Shown piece after piece: positions 39,984-48,469 of a stretch of 64,000 nt of DNA. The stretch is from NCBI RefSeq assembly GCF_013116745.1, contig NZ_JABFOE010000012.1:1-64000 (forward strand). Reading direction: 5' to 3'. The translations under genes were made by a program, and so were the position numbers. The stretch comes from Arthrobacter sp. 260. GTDB taxonomy: Bacteria; Actinomycetota; Actinomycetes; Actinomycetales; Micrococcaceae. The notes below the pieces were generated by a model. That model ran no database searches. It was not told the origin of the DNA and worked only from the letters and a program-made list of their open reading frames with translations. Positions within the stretch are counted from its first letter, which is position 1. Each line of letters begins with the position of its first letter.

Positions 39984-40499
39984 GTGGCAGGCATGATCAG
40001 GCAACGGGCAATGCTCGATCTGTCGCGGTCAGCCCTCACCTTTCTATGGTTTACCGCAATGATCATCGGGATCCTGGCAATGCACGTATGGATGGGCGGT
40101 CACGGCCCGTCAACGCATGGTATTTCAGCGCAGGGAGTTTCGGCGCAGGGCGCCTTAGCCCACGGTGCTGTGGTTTCGACCAATTCCATGACATCGGACA
40201 CCGATCCTGCGACGTCGATGAGCGGTTCGCATCCCGTCCAGGGAAACGATGTCCCCGCAGCCTCGGAGGGGACCGCCGCCGAAGTTGGTCAGGGATGTGT
40301 GGGGTCCTGCGGCAATGACGGGGCGGCCCTGGGAATGTGTCTCCTGGCGGTCATCGTCGTCGCCGTGCTGGCGTTTCTCATACGTTCCCAGAAATTCGTT
40401 CCCGGGTCAGTACTTCTGCGTGGTCCGCCCTTGATTCGGCTGCGGCCCCTATCGATCCCTGTTCCTTCTTTGATTCAACTCTGTATCAGCCGGACATAA
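39984..40499 (+). CDS. DUF6153-like membrane protein, paralogue 2
   Basis: A 171-residue protein with two hydrophobic helices (LTFLWFTAMIIGILAMHVWMGG and ALGMCLLAVIVVAVLAFLI) and a polar loop of about 75 residues between them, ending in RGPPLIRLRPLSIPVPSLIQLCISRT-type sequence (a shared R-GPP...L and ISRT tail). The start is GTG at 39984 with GAAGGG upstream. It shares layout with the products of 35413-35886 and 51701-52207. Co-located with copper genes, so copper-linked by context only. Confidence 0.7.
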   Translation: MAGMIRQRAMLDLSRSALTFLWFTAMIIGILAMHVWMGGHGPSTHGISAQGVSAQGALAHGAVVSTNSMTSDTDPATSMSGSHPVQGNDVPAASEGTAAEVGQGCVGSCGNDGAALGMCLLAVIVVAVLAFLIRSQKFVPGSVLLRGPPLIRLRPLSIPVPSLIQLCISRT

Positions 40500-40614
40500 A
40501 ACGCCGGCACCTGCCTTATCCGTGTGCATCTGCTCGCACCCGTTGGCATGCACGCCCAGTACGGGCCCCATTACAGACTATTCATCAGATGAATTCACAA
40601 AGGATCAGATCACC

Positions 40615-41256
40615 ATGAAGCGTTCCCTCTCCCTCTCAGCATTGAGCGTCGCAGCCGTCATCACCCTCGCGGGATGCGGAAGCGACAACGAACCCGCTAC
40701 CCCGGCAGCCGAGCCAACGGCTTCCACCCAGGAATCATCACCTACGGCAACCGAATCCAGTGCTGAGGTGTCCGCCGAGCACAATGACGCGGATGTCATG
40801 TTCGCCCAGATGATGATTCCCCACCACCAGCAAGCGGTGGAAATGAGCGACATGATGCTCGCTAAAGATGACGTCAGCCCCGACGTCCTTGACCTGGCCA
40901 CCCAAATCAAGGATGCGCAGGGTCCCGAAATCGAAACCATGACCAGCTGGCTGGAAGCGTGGGATGAACCCGTTGAGCCTGAAGGCGGCATGGAGGGCCA
41001 CGACATGGGATCCATGGGTGGCATGGACGGAATGATGGACGACGATCAGATGGCTGACCTCGAATCAGCCGAAGGCGACGACGCAGCCAGGATGTTCCTC
41101 GAATCCATGACCGAACACCACAACGGGGCGGTAGACATGGCGCAAGAAGAAATCGACAACGGCGAGAATCCTGAAGCGATCGCCCTCGCCGAGACGATCG
41201 TGGAAACCCAGCAGGCCGAAATCCAGGAAATGGAAGAACTGCTCGCCGAACTCTAA
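40615..41256 (+). CDS. DUF305 lipoprotein, paralogue 1
   Basis: A 213-residue lipoprotein: signal MKRSLSLSALSVAAVITLAGC (lipidated Cys21), then an acidic Ser/Thr linker and two DUF305 units, each with a Met/His motif: FAQMMIPHHQQAVEMSDMML and MFLESMTEHHNGAVDMAQEEI. A Met/Gly/Asp-rich stretch (HDMGSMGGMDGMMDD) between them could bind Cu(I). ATG 40615 has AAAGGA upstream. Its closest relative in the window is 50914-51585. Confidence 0.9.
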   Translation: MKRSLSLSALSVAAVITLAGCGSDNEPATPAAEPTASTQESSPTATESSAEVSAEHNDADVMFAQMMIPHHQQAVEMSDMMLAKDDVSPDVLDLATQIKDAQGPEIETMTSWLEAWDEPVEPEGGMEGHDMGSMGGMDGMMDDDQMADLESAEGDDAARMFLESMTEHHNGAVDMAQEEIDNGENPEAIALAETIVETQQAEIQEMEELLAEL

Positions 41257-41274
41257 CTCGGCACTAGTTCGCTA

Positions 41275-41306
41275 GTAGGGAGGGCCAGACATCTGGCCCT
41301 CCCTAC
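41275..41306 (+). terminator. strong hairpin terminator
   Basis: Perfect 15-base stem, GTAGGGAGGGCCAGA and its complement, with a 2-base centre, 18 bp after the DUF305 lipoprotein gene. Confidence 0.85.
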
Positions 41307-41343
41307 CTCTCCCTTACTTCCTGTGACCCGAAGGATTATCACC

Positions 41344-42237
41344 GTGCCCCGCCCCAAACTTCTTCTCTCCTACCCGCAACGAGGCGCCAAAATGGCGGTC
41401 CTCACCGCCGGCCTCCTGGTCCTCACGGCCTGCTCACCGCAAGTCCCACAGGGCTCGGACACCAGTGAATCCTCTGAGTCTGCTACCAGCGCGCAGGGCT
41501 ACCCCACCGGTCATATCCATGGCATGAGCGTGAACTCGAATCGGGTGCTACTGGCCACTCACGATGGGCTGTTCGACGTCTCCGAGTCGCCGGCAATCCA
41601 GATCGGGCCGACCATTGATTTGATGGGTTTCACCACGGCCGGGAACGGCGAATTTTATGCTTCAGGTCATCCCGGCCCAGGGTCTGATTTGCCGAACCCC
41701 GTGGGTTTGATTCGGTCCACTGATCAGGGTCAGACCTGGCAGCCGTTGTCCCGCCAGGGGGAGTCGGACTTCCATGCTCTCGCGGCCACTGACGGCGGAA
41801 TAGTGGGATTCGACGGTCAGCTTCGGATCAGCGCCGATGGAACGACGTGGGAATCAGTGGATGAGCAACTTCCGGCTTTCAACCTGGCCGCAACACCCCG
41901 AGACAGTATTGTCCTGGCAACCACCGAGGACGGCCTGCAACGCTCCACCGATAACGGAGCGACGTGGGCCGCAGTGCCCAGCGCACCCTTGCTGATGCTC
42001 ACCGCACTTTCTGAGGGAAAAGCGGCCGGAATTACCCCTGAGGGCAGGATTTACACCAGTAGTGACGCTGGTCTGACCTGGGTCGAGCAAGGGGTAGTTC
42101 CCGGTGAGGCGGCGGCGATTGCGACCCACATGCTTGACGACTCCACACTGCGGATCTGGGTTGCCACCGAAGACAGCGTCCAGGTATCCAACGACAACGG
42201 TCAGACCTTCATGGACATTAGGTCGAACCACCAGTAG
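41344..42237 (+). CDS. F510_1955-type BNR-repeat lipoprotein
   Basis: A 297-residue lipoprotein: signal with lipobox near VLTAGLLVLTAC, then a beta-propeller made of BNR/Asp-box-like repeats (STDQGQTWQPLS; SADGTTWESV; STDNGATWAAV; SSDAGLTWVEQ; SNDNGQTF). It matches the F510_1955 group, named glycosyl hydrolase by fold only and often found in actinobacterial copper clusters. The opening GHIHGMSV stretch has a His-x-His-x-x-Met that may bind metal. Start GTG 41344 with GAAGGA eight bases upstream. Confidence 0.8.
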   Translation: MPRPKLLLSYPQRGAKMAVLTAGLLVLTACSPQVPQGSDTSESSESATSAQGYPTGHIHGMSVNSNRVLLATHDGLFDVSESPAIQIGPTIDLMGFTTAGNGEFYASGHPGPGSDLPNPVGLIRSTDQGQTWQPLSRQGESDFHALAATDGGIVGFDGQLRISADGTTWESVDEQLPAFNLAATPRDSIVLATTEDGLQRSTDNGATWAAVPSAPLLMLTALSEGKAAGITPEGRIYTSSDAGLTWVEQGVVPGEAAAIATHMLDDSTLRIWVATEDSVQVSNDNGQTFMDIRSNHQ

Positions 42238-42613
42238 CCACTAGACCCTGCAAGGCGTGTTCTAGTGGTAGATCCCTTGCACTGTGACGGTCCACTAGAA
42301 CTGGTACAGCGTCGCGTGAGGAGAGTGAACTGGCGGCATCCATGGCATAGATGCAGTAACGGGCAAGATCTGCCGAGTTCATGGACACCTCCGCAGTCCT
42401 GTTCTGAACCTCTGCGCGTATCAGGTCGGCGATGAAGGTCTCAAGGTAGTAATGGGCGTGGTCGACATGGGCGCTGCGATGGAGTGCTGGGGATGATGAG
42501 TCATGGGCCTGCCTGTCGTAAAGCATCAGCGCGTAAGTCTCAAGCACGACCTGCAACTGGCGCCCGGTCCCAGCTGCTCTGGTTGCCCTCTTCGTTGCCT
42601 TGGGACTTTCCAT
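42218..42613 (-). CDS. hypothetical helical protein
   Basis: A 131-residue helical protein (GRQLQVVLETYALMLYDRQ; HAHYYLETFIADLIRAEVQ; SADLARYCIYAMDAASSL) whose helix pattern is like the C-terminal ligand domain of a TetR regulator, but no DNA-binding domain is present. It overlaps the BNR lipoprotein gene tail-to-tail by 20 bp and lies downstream of csoR on the same strand, 104 bp apart. Function unknown. Confidence 0.45.
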   Translation of the reverse strand: MESPKATKRATRAAGTGRQLQVVLETYALMLYDRQAHDSSSPALHRSAHVDHAHYYLETFIADLIRAEVQNRTAEVSMNSADLARYCIYAMDAASSLSSRDAVPVLVDRHSARDLPLEHALQGLVATGGST

Positions 42614-42717
42614 CTATAAGTCACGCGGTCTCACCGGACTAGGTGCCACGGGTAACAGGCACACCACCCGCGCGAGGATCTGAACGTATCGGACAGCTTG
42701 TAGCGACGTCTTTGTGT

Positions 42718-43125
42718 TTAGCGCAGGAGCCTGCTGATCGCCTGGGTTGCTTCCTTGACTTTTGCGTCGATAGCTACAGAAGATCCGCTTGTTCCGGCTT
42801 CGTGTGCTGCGGCGACGACGCAATGCTGTAAATGGTTTTCCAGCAGGCCGAGGCTGACGGCATGCATGGCACTGTTGACTGCGGCGACCTGGGTGAGGAT
42901 ATCGATACAGTACTGATCCTCGTCAACCATGCGCGCTATCCCGCGGACTTGTCCTTCGATGCGCTTCAAACGCCGCAAATAGGCGGCCTTGTCCGAGGTG
43001 TAGCCGTGTACCGCGGCGGTAGTCACCGGTTGATCACCTGATGGACCTGCCGGGTCGGACTCGGTGGCAGAAGCTGTCCTCATCGTGCGTTTGGTATTGC
43101 TTCGAGTTCCGGATTCGGCGCTCAC
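42718..43125 (-). CDS. csoR: CsoR-type copper-sensing repressor
   Basis: A 135-residue member of the CsoR/RcnR family. The helical core YLRRLKRIEGQVRGIARMVDEDQYCIDILTQV holds Cys73; His98 and Cys102 follow in LLENHLQHCV. These give the C-H-C Cu(I) site. The N-terminal 40 residues are an unstructured extension. Copper binding releases DNA, derepressing the operator at 37192-37210. Start GTG 43125 with AAAGGAA upstream. A second CsoR-like site lies 220 bp away at 43347-43365. Confidence 0.9.
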   Translation of the reverse strand: MSAESGTRSNTKRTMRTASATESDPAGPSGDQPVTTAAVHGYTSDKAAYLRRLKRIEGQVRGIARMVDEDQYCIDILTQVAAVNSAMHAVSLGLLENHLQHCVVAAAHEAGTSGSSVAIDAKVKEATQAISRLLR

Positions 43126-43338
43126 GGTTCGTTCCTTTCATGACCAACAGATACTCCGGTGCTGGCGGATGAGATCGTTGGCGCGTCCCCAACTACGCGT
43201 TCCGCGTAGCCACCATCAGTATTGCCGATATCGAGACCGGGTTGGAACGCTCAGACATTGAATTTGGTTCCAATAATGGTTCGTGGGCCCGCGGAATACG
43301 GTGGGTCTGGAATTGCAGCCGGGGACCGTTATCTTAAC

Positions 43339-43367
43339 GTGACTTAAATACCACGGTGGGGTATTCT
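43339..43367 (+). promoter_or_regulatory. second, weaker CsoR-like operator and promoter
   Basis: A 19-bp imperfect dyad, AATACC-N7-GGTATT (43347-43365), aligns base for base with the operator at 37192-37210 (13 of 19 positions). It sits between GTGACT (-35) and TATTCT (-10) at 17 bp. It lies just upstream of a c-di-AMP riboswitch and the LysM/NlpC gene, on that strand. Confidence 0.5.
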
Positions 43368-43414
43368 CGATCGAGTGATTCCGGCACCCCGCCGAGAGCA
43401 CATTCCCGTGCAGA

Positions 43415-43645
43415 ATGCCGAGTCCTGCCGCTGTACCGGGAGCCGTTCGCACAATCCAGATGGCAGGGACGGGGGAACCACGTTTCCACCGGGCCACCGT
43501 ACGCGGTGACCCTCGGGGTTAAGTCGATCTGACTATCCAGCGCAGAACCAGCATCGTTCGCGATTGCCGGGAAGCTCTGGGATGGCGGACGGCCGGGTGA
43601 CTCCCATCCGAACCCGACAGCTCACCCCGCAGGCATGGGAGAGGC
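43415..43645 (+). promoter_or_regulatory. c-di-AMP riboswitch (ydaO/yuaA type)
   Basis: Leader RNA with the conserved blocks of the ydaO class: AGTCCTGCCG, then GGGACGGGGGAACCACG, a GGGGTTAAG block, and the closing CCGAACCCGACAGCTCACC-type segment with CCGCAGGC (43608-43634). In actinobacteria this class controls cell-wall hydrolases; c-di-AMP binding usually turns the gene off. It overlaps the upstream part of the long open frame, which therefore is not coding before 43654. Confidence 0.9.
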
Positions 43646-43653
43646 AAATTACC

Positions 43654-44529
43654 ATGTCACGTACGTCCATTCCGGCACGCCACCGCGCCGCTACCACCCA
43701 TTCCATCGCCCTCGAAGGGCTGACCTACTCTGCGAAGACCAACGCCGTAGCACTGGGCAAGCCAGCCATCATCGCAGCAGCGACGGGCAGTCTCGTCTTC
43801 TCCGTCGGAGCAACCGCCCAGGCCGGAACCTATACCCAAGACGCCGCAGCAGCGCAGTCAACAACCATCTCAGCACCAGCAACGGCCGCAGGTGTCCACA
43901 CCGTTGTCGCCGGCGACACCTTGGGCGCGATCGCTGCACTGCACGGTATCAACCTTGATAACCTTTTGGCCCAAAATGGCCTGTCCTACGCCTCAGTCAT
44001 CTACCCGGGGCAGCAGATCCAGCTCACCGGTGGCGCAGCCGTCAGCGCGGCCGCCGTTCCAGCAGCTGCTGCAAGCCAGACCTTCTACTCGGCACCTGCA
44101 CCTGCACCAGCCGCTCCGGCAGCTGCACCAGCCCCCGCCGCTGCACCAGCAATGATGACTTTAGCTTCTGGTTCCATCACCCCGATTGCACCTCCAGCTA
44201 AGGCGGCTCCGTCGTCCGCAGTCGGCGCAGCATTGGTCGCTTCCGCGTACGGCCAGCTTGGATCCATCCAGGACTGCACCATCCTCGTCGAGCGAGCACT
44301 GCGCTCCATCGGCCTGAACGTTGGCGACCTCGGACCCCTGCAGTTCGACCAGTACGGAACCCGGGTTTCAAGCCCGGTCCCTGGTGACCTCGTCGTCCGC
44401 CCTGGCCACATCGGCATTTATGTCGGGAACGGCAACGTCATCAGCAGCGGCATGAACGGGTCCAACCTCACCATTGAGCACCCATTGTCGGACCTCGCCG
44501 GATCATACTTCGTGCGAGTCAACGGCTAA
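43654..44529 (+). CDS. LysM and NlpC/P60-like cell-wall hydrolase
   Basis: A 291-residue secreted protein. A long signal region (about 1-60, hydrophobic core PAIIAAATGSLVFSVGATAQA) leads to a LysM domain (HTVVAGDTLGAIAALHGINLDNLLAQNGL) that binds peptidoglycan, an Ala/Pro-rich linker, and a C-terminal NlpC/P60-like domain: catalytic Cys in QDCTILVERALRSIG and His in RPGHIGIYVG. Predicted peptidoglycan endopeptidase. Regulated by the c-di-AMP riboswitch before it. ATG 43654 with GAGAGG upstream. Confidence 0.9.
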   Translation: MSRTSIPARHRAATTHSIALEGLTYSAKTNAVALGKPAIIAAATGSLVFSVGATAQAGTYTQDAAAAQSTTISAPATAAGVHTVVAGDTLGAIAALHGINLDNLLAQNGLSYASVIYPGQQIQLTGGAAVSAAAVPAAAASQTFYSAPAPAPAAPAAAPAPAAAPAMMTLASGSITPIAPPAKAAPSSAVGAALVASAYGQLGSIQDCTILVERALRSIGLNVGDLGPLQFDQYGTRVSSPVPGDLVVRPGHIGIYVGNGNVISSGMNGSNLTIEHPLSDLAGSYFVRVNG

Positions 44530-44537
44530 CAACAAAC

Positions 44538-44605
44538 TTTACGGAGAGCCTCCGTAAACTGAACAAAAGTGGCAGGTGTCCTGGACGGAGGCGCCTGCCA
44601 CTTTT
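44538..44605. terminator. double hairpin terminator
   Basis: TTTACGGAG-AGC-CTCCGTAAA (44538-44558) followed by a 12-base stem AAAAGTGGCAGG/CCTGCCACTTTT (44565-44605). The A and T runs flank the second stem, so it can serve both strands: the hydrolase gene and the minus-strand gene ending at 44689. Confidence 0.85.
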
Positions 44606-44688
44606 GCGTTCAAGCAGGCACGGACAAACCGATTGATTGTCTCATCGTTCCCAGTCGCCCATACTCTCCTACTTGTGTCGGTTGTGCG

Positions 44689-45000
44689 TCAGCCCTGGCG
44701 AGCTTCTGTGTCGTCGGTCTGCTGCAATGCTGGCTCTTGGTCTGCTGTTTTACGTGTGGAGGAACGGCGACGACCGGCAGCACTGTTCTCTAGTCCGAGC
44801 TTCTTGAGCTCATCAGCACTCCACCCGTCTTTGGTGGCACGCACGTAGGCGCGCTTGTCGTCCTTCTCGGCTTCTGCGAGTTATTCTTTGAGGTCAGCGA
44901 CTCGTTGCCTCGCCTTGACTAATGCGGTTACGGATTCAATGCGGGAATCCAGGAGAGCGCGGGCCTGAGTCTGTGTCTGCTCGATACTGATAGTTGCCAT
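44689..45000 (-). pseudogene. plasmid-type small gene broken by an in-frame stop
   Basis: From ATG 45000 the frame reads MATISIEQTQ... to DLKE, then a TAA stop at 44883-44881, and continues without shift as LAEAEKDDKRAYVRATKDGW...ELKKLGLENSAAGRRRSS to a stop at 44689. Both halves have coding composition and continuous sense, so a single substitution (for example CAA to TAA) has cut a protein of about 103 residues. It is helical and highly charged. It lies beside the mobilisation genes and may have been part of that set. A sequencing error is possible. Confidence 0.7.
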
Positions 45001-45035
45001 ACCTCCACCCTAACTTTGGTGCTGTCGAGCTGGCA

Positions 45036-45257
45036 CTATACGGCGCAAGGATTGCCCGCCTTGTTCACTGGGAGATCGTGCAGATGCGAGTTTCTTGGAT
45101 CATGGAACCACTTCTCTAAATCGTCCATTCCGTATCGGACTAGACGGGCGGAAATTCGATAATACTGCGGACCCTGCCCGGCTTGCCGCCACAGTGCCAG
45201 GTCAGCGGTTCTGATGCCGTACTTACGTTCCACGCTCTGAGGCGAGATGAGAGCCAT
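45036..45257 (-). CDS. AlpA-like helix-turn-helix protein
   Basis: A 73-residue small DNA-binding protein beginning MALISPQSVERKYGIRTADLALWRQAGQGPQYYRIS, the pattern of AlpA/MerR-like excisionase-type winged HTH proteins. ATG 45257 has AGGAGG eight bases upstream, so the longer frame from 45443 is not used. Often such proteins regulate mobilisation or integration genes; here the relaxase operon is divergent across a 438-bp gap. Confidence 0.75.
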   Translation of the reverse strand: MALISPQSVERKYGIRTADLALWRQAGQGPQYYRISARLVRYGMDDLEKWFHDPRNSHLHDLPVNKAGNPCAV

Positions 45258-45519
45258 TGGTTGCGTCCTCCTGTTTGTCATTCCTGCCACCGTTCCTTTC
45301 GGCAACGCCGTCATCACTTGGCTGCGAAGTGAATTGGCAAGTGGGAGCTGGGAGACCGTGGAATACCGGAGGGAGCTTGCGAGTGAGGATATGCCGCGAA
45401 AGCGCCCGGCGGAGACTTGCCAAGAGAAGGGCAGACAGTACATTTACCAGCCGAAACGGAACGGCGCAGCCGATCAATCCAATGCAGACGCGAAGCGTCC
45501 CAAAGGCCCTTTACACCCC

Positions 45520-45610
45520 AACCGGAAACACGGCACCGGTTGAAAGCAGATGGAGACTTAGACCGAGCAAGCTGGGAACTTAGGTGCCCTAAGTTGCTTC
45601 CCGCCTCGAC
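45520..45610 (+). other. candidate origin of transfer upstream of mobC
   Basis: Two dyads lie in the 438-bp gap before mobC: AACCGG-N10-CCGGTT (45520-45541) and AACTTAGG-TGC-CCTAAGTT (45577-45595). The latter is followed by GCTTCCC, so CTAAGTTGCTTCCC resembles the nic regions of MobA-type relaxases (for example TAAGTGCGCCCT in the IncQ group). Its location directly before mobC and the relaxase fits. No in-frame gene is supported here. Confidence 0.5.
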
Positions 45611-45695
45611 ACGTGGTGTCGCGTGCGGCACACTGGGAGTGTGGTCCCCGGATTTACCGGGTTCGCTGCGCTGGCATTGAAGGGCGGTTTGACGG

Positions 45696-46091
45696 ATGAG
45701 TGAAAGCAACGGGGTTGCCAGTTGGAAGTCGCGCCGCCGCCGCGCCAACGTTGAGGGCGGCAGGATGCACCGCCACGTCATCAAAGTCACCCCGGAGGAA
45801 GAAGCACGGTTAGTGCAGATCGCGGAGAAGCACCGCGTAACCGTTGCCAGGCTGTTAGTTGAATCAGCTTTGAGCGAGGGAGGGGAAACCCCGTCCGAAC
45901 GGCGCAACCAGTTCATGGAGCTTTCCAACCTTGCCCGTCTCGTCGGGACGGTTGCGAACAACATCAACCAGGTTGCACGGCACGCAAACACCACCAGCGA
46001 AATCCCGGCGGACGCGGCAGAGTCCATCACCCACGCTAAGAGTGTCATTCACCGGGTAGACCGCCTACTGGCGACGATGGCCGGTCGGTAG
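45696..46091 (+). CDS. mobC: MobC-like mobilisation accessory protein
   Basis: A 131-residue relaxosome protein. The N-terminal half carries a ribbon-helix-helix-like DNA-binding part (HRHVIKVTPEEEARLVQIAEKHRVTVARLLVESAL). The C-terminal part has the conserved RRNQFMELSNLARLVGTVANNINQVARHAN block of MobC. It helps the relaxase open oriT DNA. The stop is 2 bp before the relaxase start, so the two genes are coupled. Weak Shine-Dalgarno. Confidence 0.92.
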   Translation: MSESNGVASWKSRRRRANVEGGRMHRHVIKVTPEEEARLVQIAEKHRVTVARLLVESALSEGGETPSERRNQFMELSNLARLVGTVANNINQVARHANTTSEIPADAAESITHAKSVIHRVDRLLATMAGR

Positions 46092-46093
46092 GC

Positions 46094-47698
46094 GTGATAC
46101 CGAACATCACCCAGGGTGATCGCATGAGCGGACTCATGGTTTACCTCGCAGGACCGGGCCGGGCCAACGAACACGAAGAACCGCACCTTGTGGCCGGGGA
46201 TACTGCACTCATGGCTTGGTACGACGACAACGAACTCAACCGAGATTCAGCCCTCGATATTGCCAACAGCCTCGACCGTGCAAAGCAGTTCTACGGCACA
46301 GAGGTTGAGGGCGGGCACGTCTTTCATTGTTCGCTATCTCTGAGCGCCGAAGAAGGCAAACTCACTGATCAGCAATGGGGAGATATCACCAACGACTACA
46401 TGAAGTCGATGGGATTCACCGACGACAGCGGGAAAGCCCCGGCACGCTGGGCGGCAGTACGTCATGGCGTGAGCAAGAATGGCAATGACCACGTTCACAT
46501 TGTGGCCTCAATGGTGAGAGACGATGGAACGAAGTGGAACGACTGGAAATCCAAGTACAAATCCCAGCAGGTATCCCGTGAGCTGGAGAAGAAGTACGGA
46601 CTCAACGAGTTAGGTTCGATCCGTGCCGAGCGAGGTTTCACCCCCGCCGAGCAGGAGAAGGCACGACGCCAGGGCAAACCAGAAGTAGAGCGCCACAGCG
46701 TCGCCCGGACTGTCCGAAGCTGCGCTACAGCGTCCGTGAGTGAGGCCGAGTTTGTGCGCCGCGCACGGCAGGAAGGTCTTCTGGTTAGGCCACGTTTCGC
46801 GGCAGGCCGCTCCGATGTAGTGACCGGTTACTCAGTAGCCGAACGCCCGGCCAGGGGAGAGCGCGCTGTTTGGTACGGCGGTAACTCGATGGGCCGGGAT
46901 CTGAGCTTGCCGAAGCTCCGCGAGGGATGGGAGAGCACCCCGGAGAACGCCACTGAGGCCGTCACCGAGTGGACTGCCGCCGCACGCAATAAGCGAGTCG
47001 TAGCACCGGGGAGAGAGACAGAAACCCCAAGCGCTGAACTATGGGAGAAGCACGCCAACGAAGTAGGAGCGCTGCGCGAGATACTAGCGTCCACCCCGTA
47101 CACCGATCATCAGACGTGGGCTAGCGCTGCGCGGGAAACATCAGCAGCGTTCGGCGCATGGTCTAAGCGGATCGAAAAGACCCCAGGCCCGCTAGCCGAT
47201 GCGTCGCGAGAGCTGGCGAAGTCAGCCCAGCTACGCCGCTACCCGCCGAGCACCCCAAAGGCCGGAGCAGTCTCAGCCAGGGGAGCGACGATGATCCTGC
47301 TGGCCGCGACTTCCAGGAGTCCCCGAGCCGCCTATGCGCTGATGTTCCGCCAGCTCGCGGCCACAGCGAAAGCCATTCACGATATGCACAAAGCCACCGC
47401 AGACCTCAACCGGGTCAGAGGCCTATCAGCGTCAGTAATTGCCGCGACGAAGGCCGTCGAAGCCAGCGCACCAGGGCAGACCATGAAGTCCGCGCAGCCT
47501 GCACGGATGACGATCGAGAAGCTACGCGAACGCCACCCTGGACTGGATGAGGAAACTCTGAGGGCACGGCTGTTTGTCGAACGCACCCGCGAAGGCGCAC
47601 CGATACCGGCGACACTTACACGCGGCCAGAAGCCCACCGAACACGCTGCACCAGCACGCGGACCAGAACAAGAGCGTCAACGAGGGATTGAGAGATAG
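46094..47698 (+). CDS. relaxase, MobP-like
   Basis: A 534-residue relaxase that nicks oriT and pilots the strand in conjugative mobilisation. The start MIPNITQG matches the family, then GLMVYLAGPGR; the metal-binding His motif is in NGNDHVHIVAS (HxH), and an upstream Tyr in the first 45 residues is a candidate nucleophile (for example in LMAWYDD). The rest is helical and Arg-rich. GTG start 3 bp after the mobC stop. No type IV secretion genes are seen in the window, so the element is mobilisable rather than self-transmissible as far as visible. Confidence 0.9.
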   Translation: MIPNITQGDRMSGLMVYLAGPGRANEHEEPHLVAGDTALMAWYDDNELNRDSALDIANSLDRAKQFYGTEVEGGHVFHCSLSLSAEEGKLTDQQWGDITNDYMKSMGFTDDSGKAPARWAAVRHGVSKNGNDHVHIVASMVRDDGTKWNDWKSKYKSQQVSRELEKKYGLNELGSIRAERGFTPAEQEKARRQGKPEVERHSVARTVRSCATASVSEAEFVRRARQEGLLVRPRFAAGRSDVVTGYSVAERPARGERAVWYGGNSMGRDLSLPKLREGWESTPENATEAVTEWTAAARNKRVVAPGRETETPSAELWEKHANEVGALREILASTPYTDHQTWASAARETSAAFGAWSKRIEKTPGPLADASRELAKSAQLRRYPPSTPKAGAVSARGATMILLAATSRSPRAAYALMFRQLAATAKAIHDMHKATADLNRVRGLSASVIAATKAVEASAPGQTMKSAQPARMTIEKLRERHPGLDEETLRARLFVERTREGAPIPATLTRGQKPTEHAAPARGPEQERQRGIER

Positions 47699-47708
47699 GG
47701 GATAGCTC

Positions 47709-48464
47709 ATGAGCGAATCGGACGGAATAGATGATGCAGTAGAAGGTGGGTTCCGCGCCGGCCTGATGGCAGCGGCACGCATTGGAGAGCAACTAGCAAG
47801 GATGCGTGAGGAGCAACAGCGCAGCATCCAGCAGGCAGAAGAAGCGCGGGCCAGAGAGCTCCAGGATCGATTCAATGCCTCCCAGGCAGCAGCTCGCGCC
47901 CAGCTCGACCCGGTAAGCCGGGATGACTGGTGGGACAAGGCCACCCCGGACATGATCGAACGCGCCCACGAAACAGCAGAAGCGTGGAAAGACTATGACC
48001 CGGTTGCCGCCGAGCACGCCGGAACGATCAGGGACCAGGTGCAGGACCGCTACGGGATCGACGTAGACAACCCCGGAGCCACTGAACAAGACATTTCCTC
48101 AGCCGTCACCCAAGCCCAAACGGCACGCCAGCAAGCCGAGAACGAACGGTCCAACGTCGCCGCAGCGCGCGGCGACGAAGTAATAGCCGGAGCAGCGATG
48201 GCAGGCGCGAACCGGGAAGACCGGACACGGGCCAACAACTCAGCAGAGCCAGCCTACGACGCACCGGAGCGCCGCCAGCAACTCGCCAAAAGCCTAGAGA
48301 ACCACCCCGACCGTGAAGCCGTGAATGCCCGCCTGATCGCTGACAGGCACCAAGGAACACCACCGAGCGCAGCAGTGAACTCCAAGTCGACAGTGGGCAA
48401 GACCTCGAAAATGAAAACCCCTTCCATAGGAAGGATCATTGAGCGCGGCGGTCTGGGACGCTGA
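47709..48464 (+). CDS. mobilisation-operon accessory protein
   Basis: A 251-residue hydrophilic helical protein following the relaxase by 10 bp. It is Gln/Glu/Arg-rich in the first half (REEQQRSIQQAEEARARELQDRF), and its C-terminal part (RANNSAEPAYDAPERRQQLAKSLENHPDREAVNARLIADRHQG) recurs in a remnant at 63229-63561. Such genes commonly close actinobacterial mobilisation operons; biochemical role unknown. Confidence 0.75.
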   Translation: MSESDGIDDAVEGGFRAGLMAAARIGEQLARMREEQQRSIQQAEEARARELQDRFNASQAAARAQLDPVSRDDWWDKATPDMIERAHETAEAWKDYDPVAAEHAGTIRDQVQDRYGIDVDNPGATEQDISSAVTQAQTARQQAENERSNVAAARGDEVIAGAAMAGANREDRTRANNSAEPAYDAPERRQQLAKSLENHPDREAVNARLIADRHQGTPPSAAVNSKSTVGKTSKMKTPSIGRIIERGGLGR

Positions 48465-48469
48465 CTTGG

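Noticed and set aside
43564-43653. Upstream extension of the LysM/NlpC frame
   Set aside because: This stretch is the 3' part of the c-di-AMP riboswitch; the ATG at 43654 has its own ribosome binding site and signal peptide.
45247-45583. Overlapping plus-strand frames in the gap before mobC
   Set aside because: They overlap the AlpA-like gene on the other strand and the oriT candidate, and show no domain or ribosome binding site.
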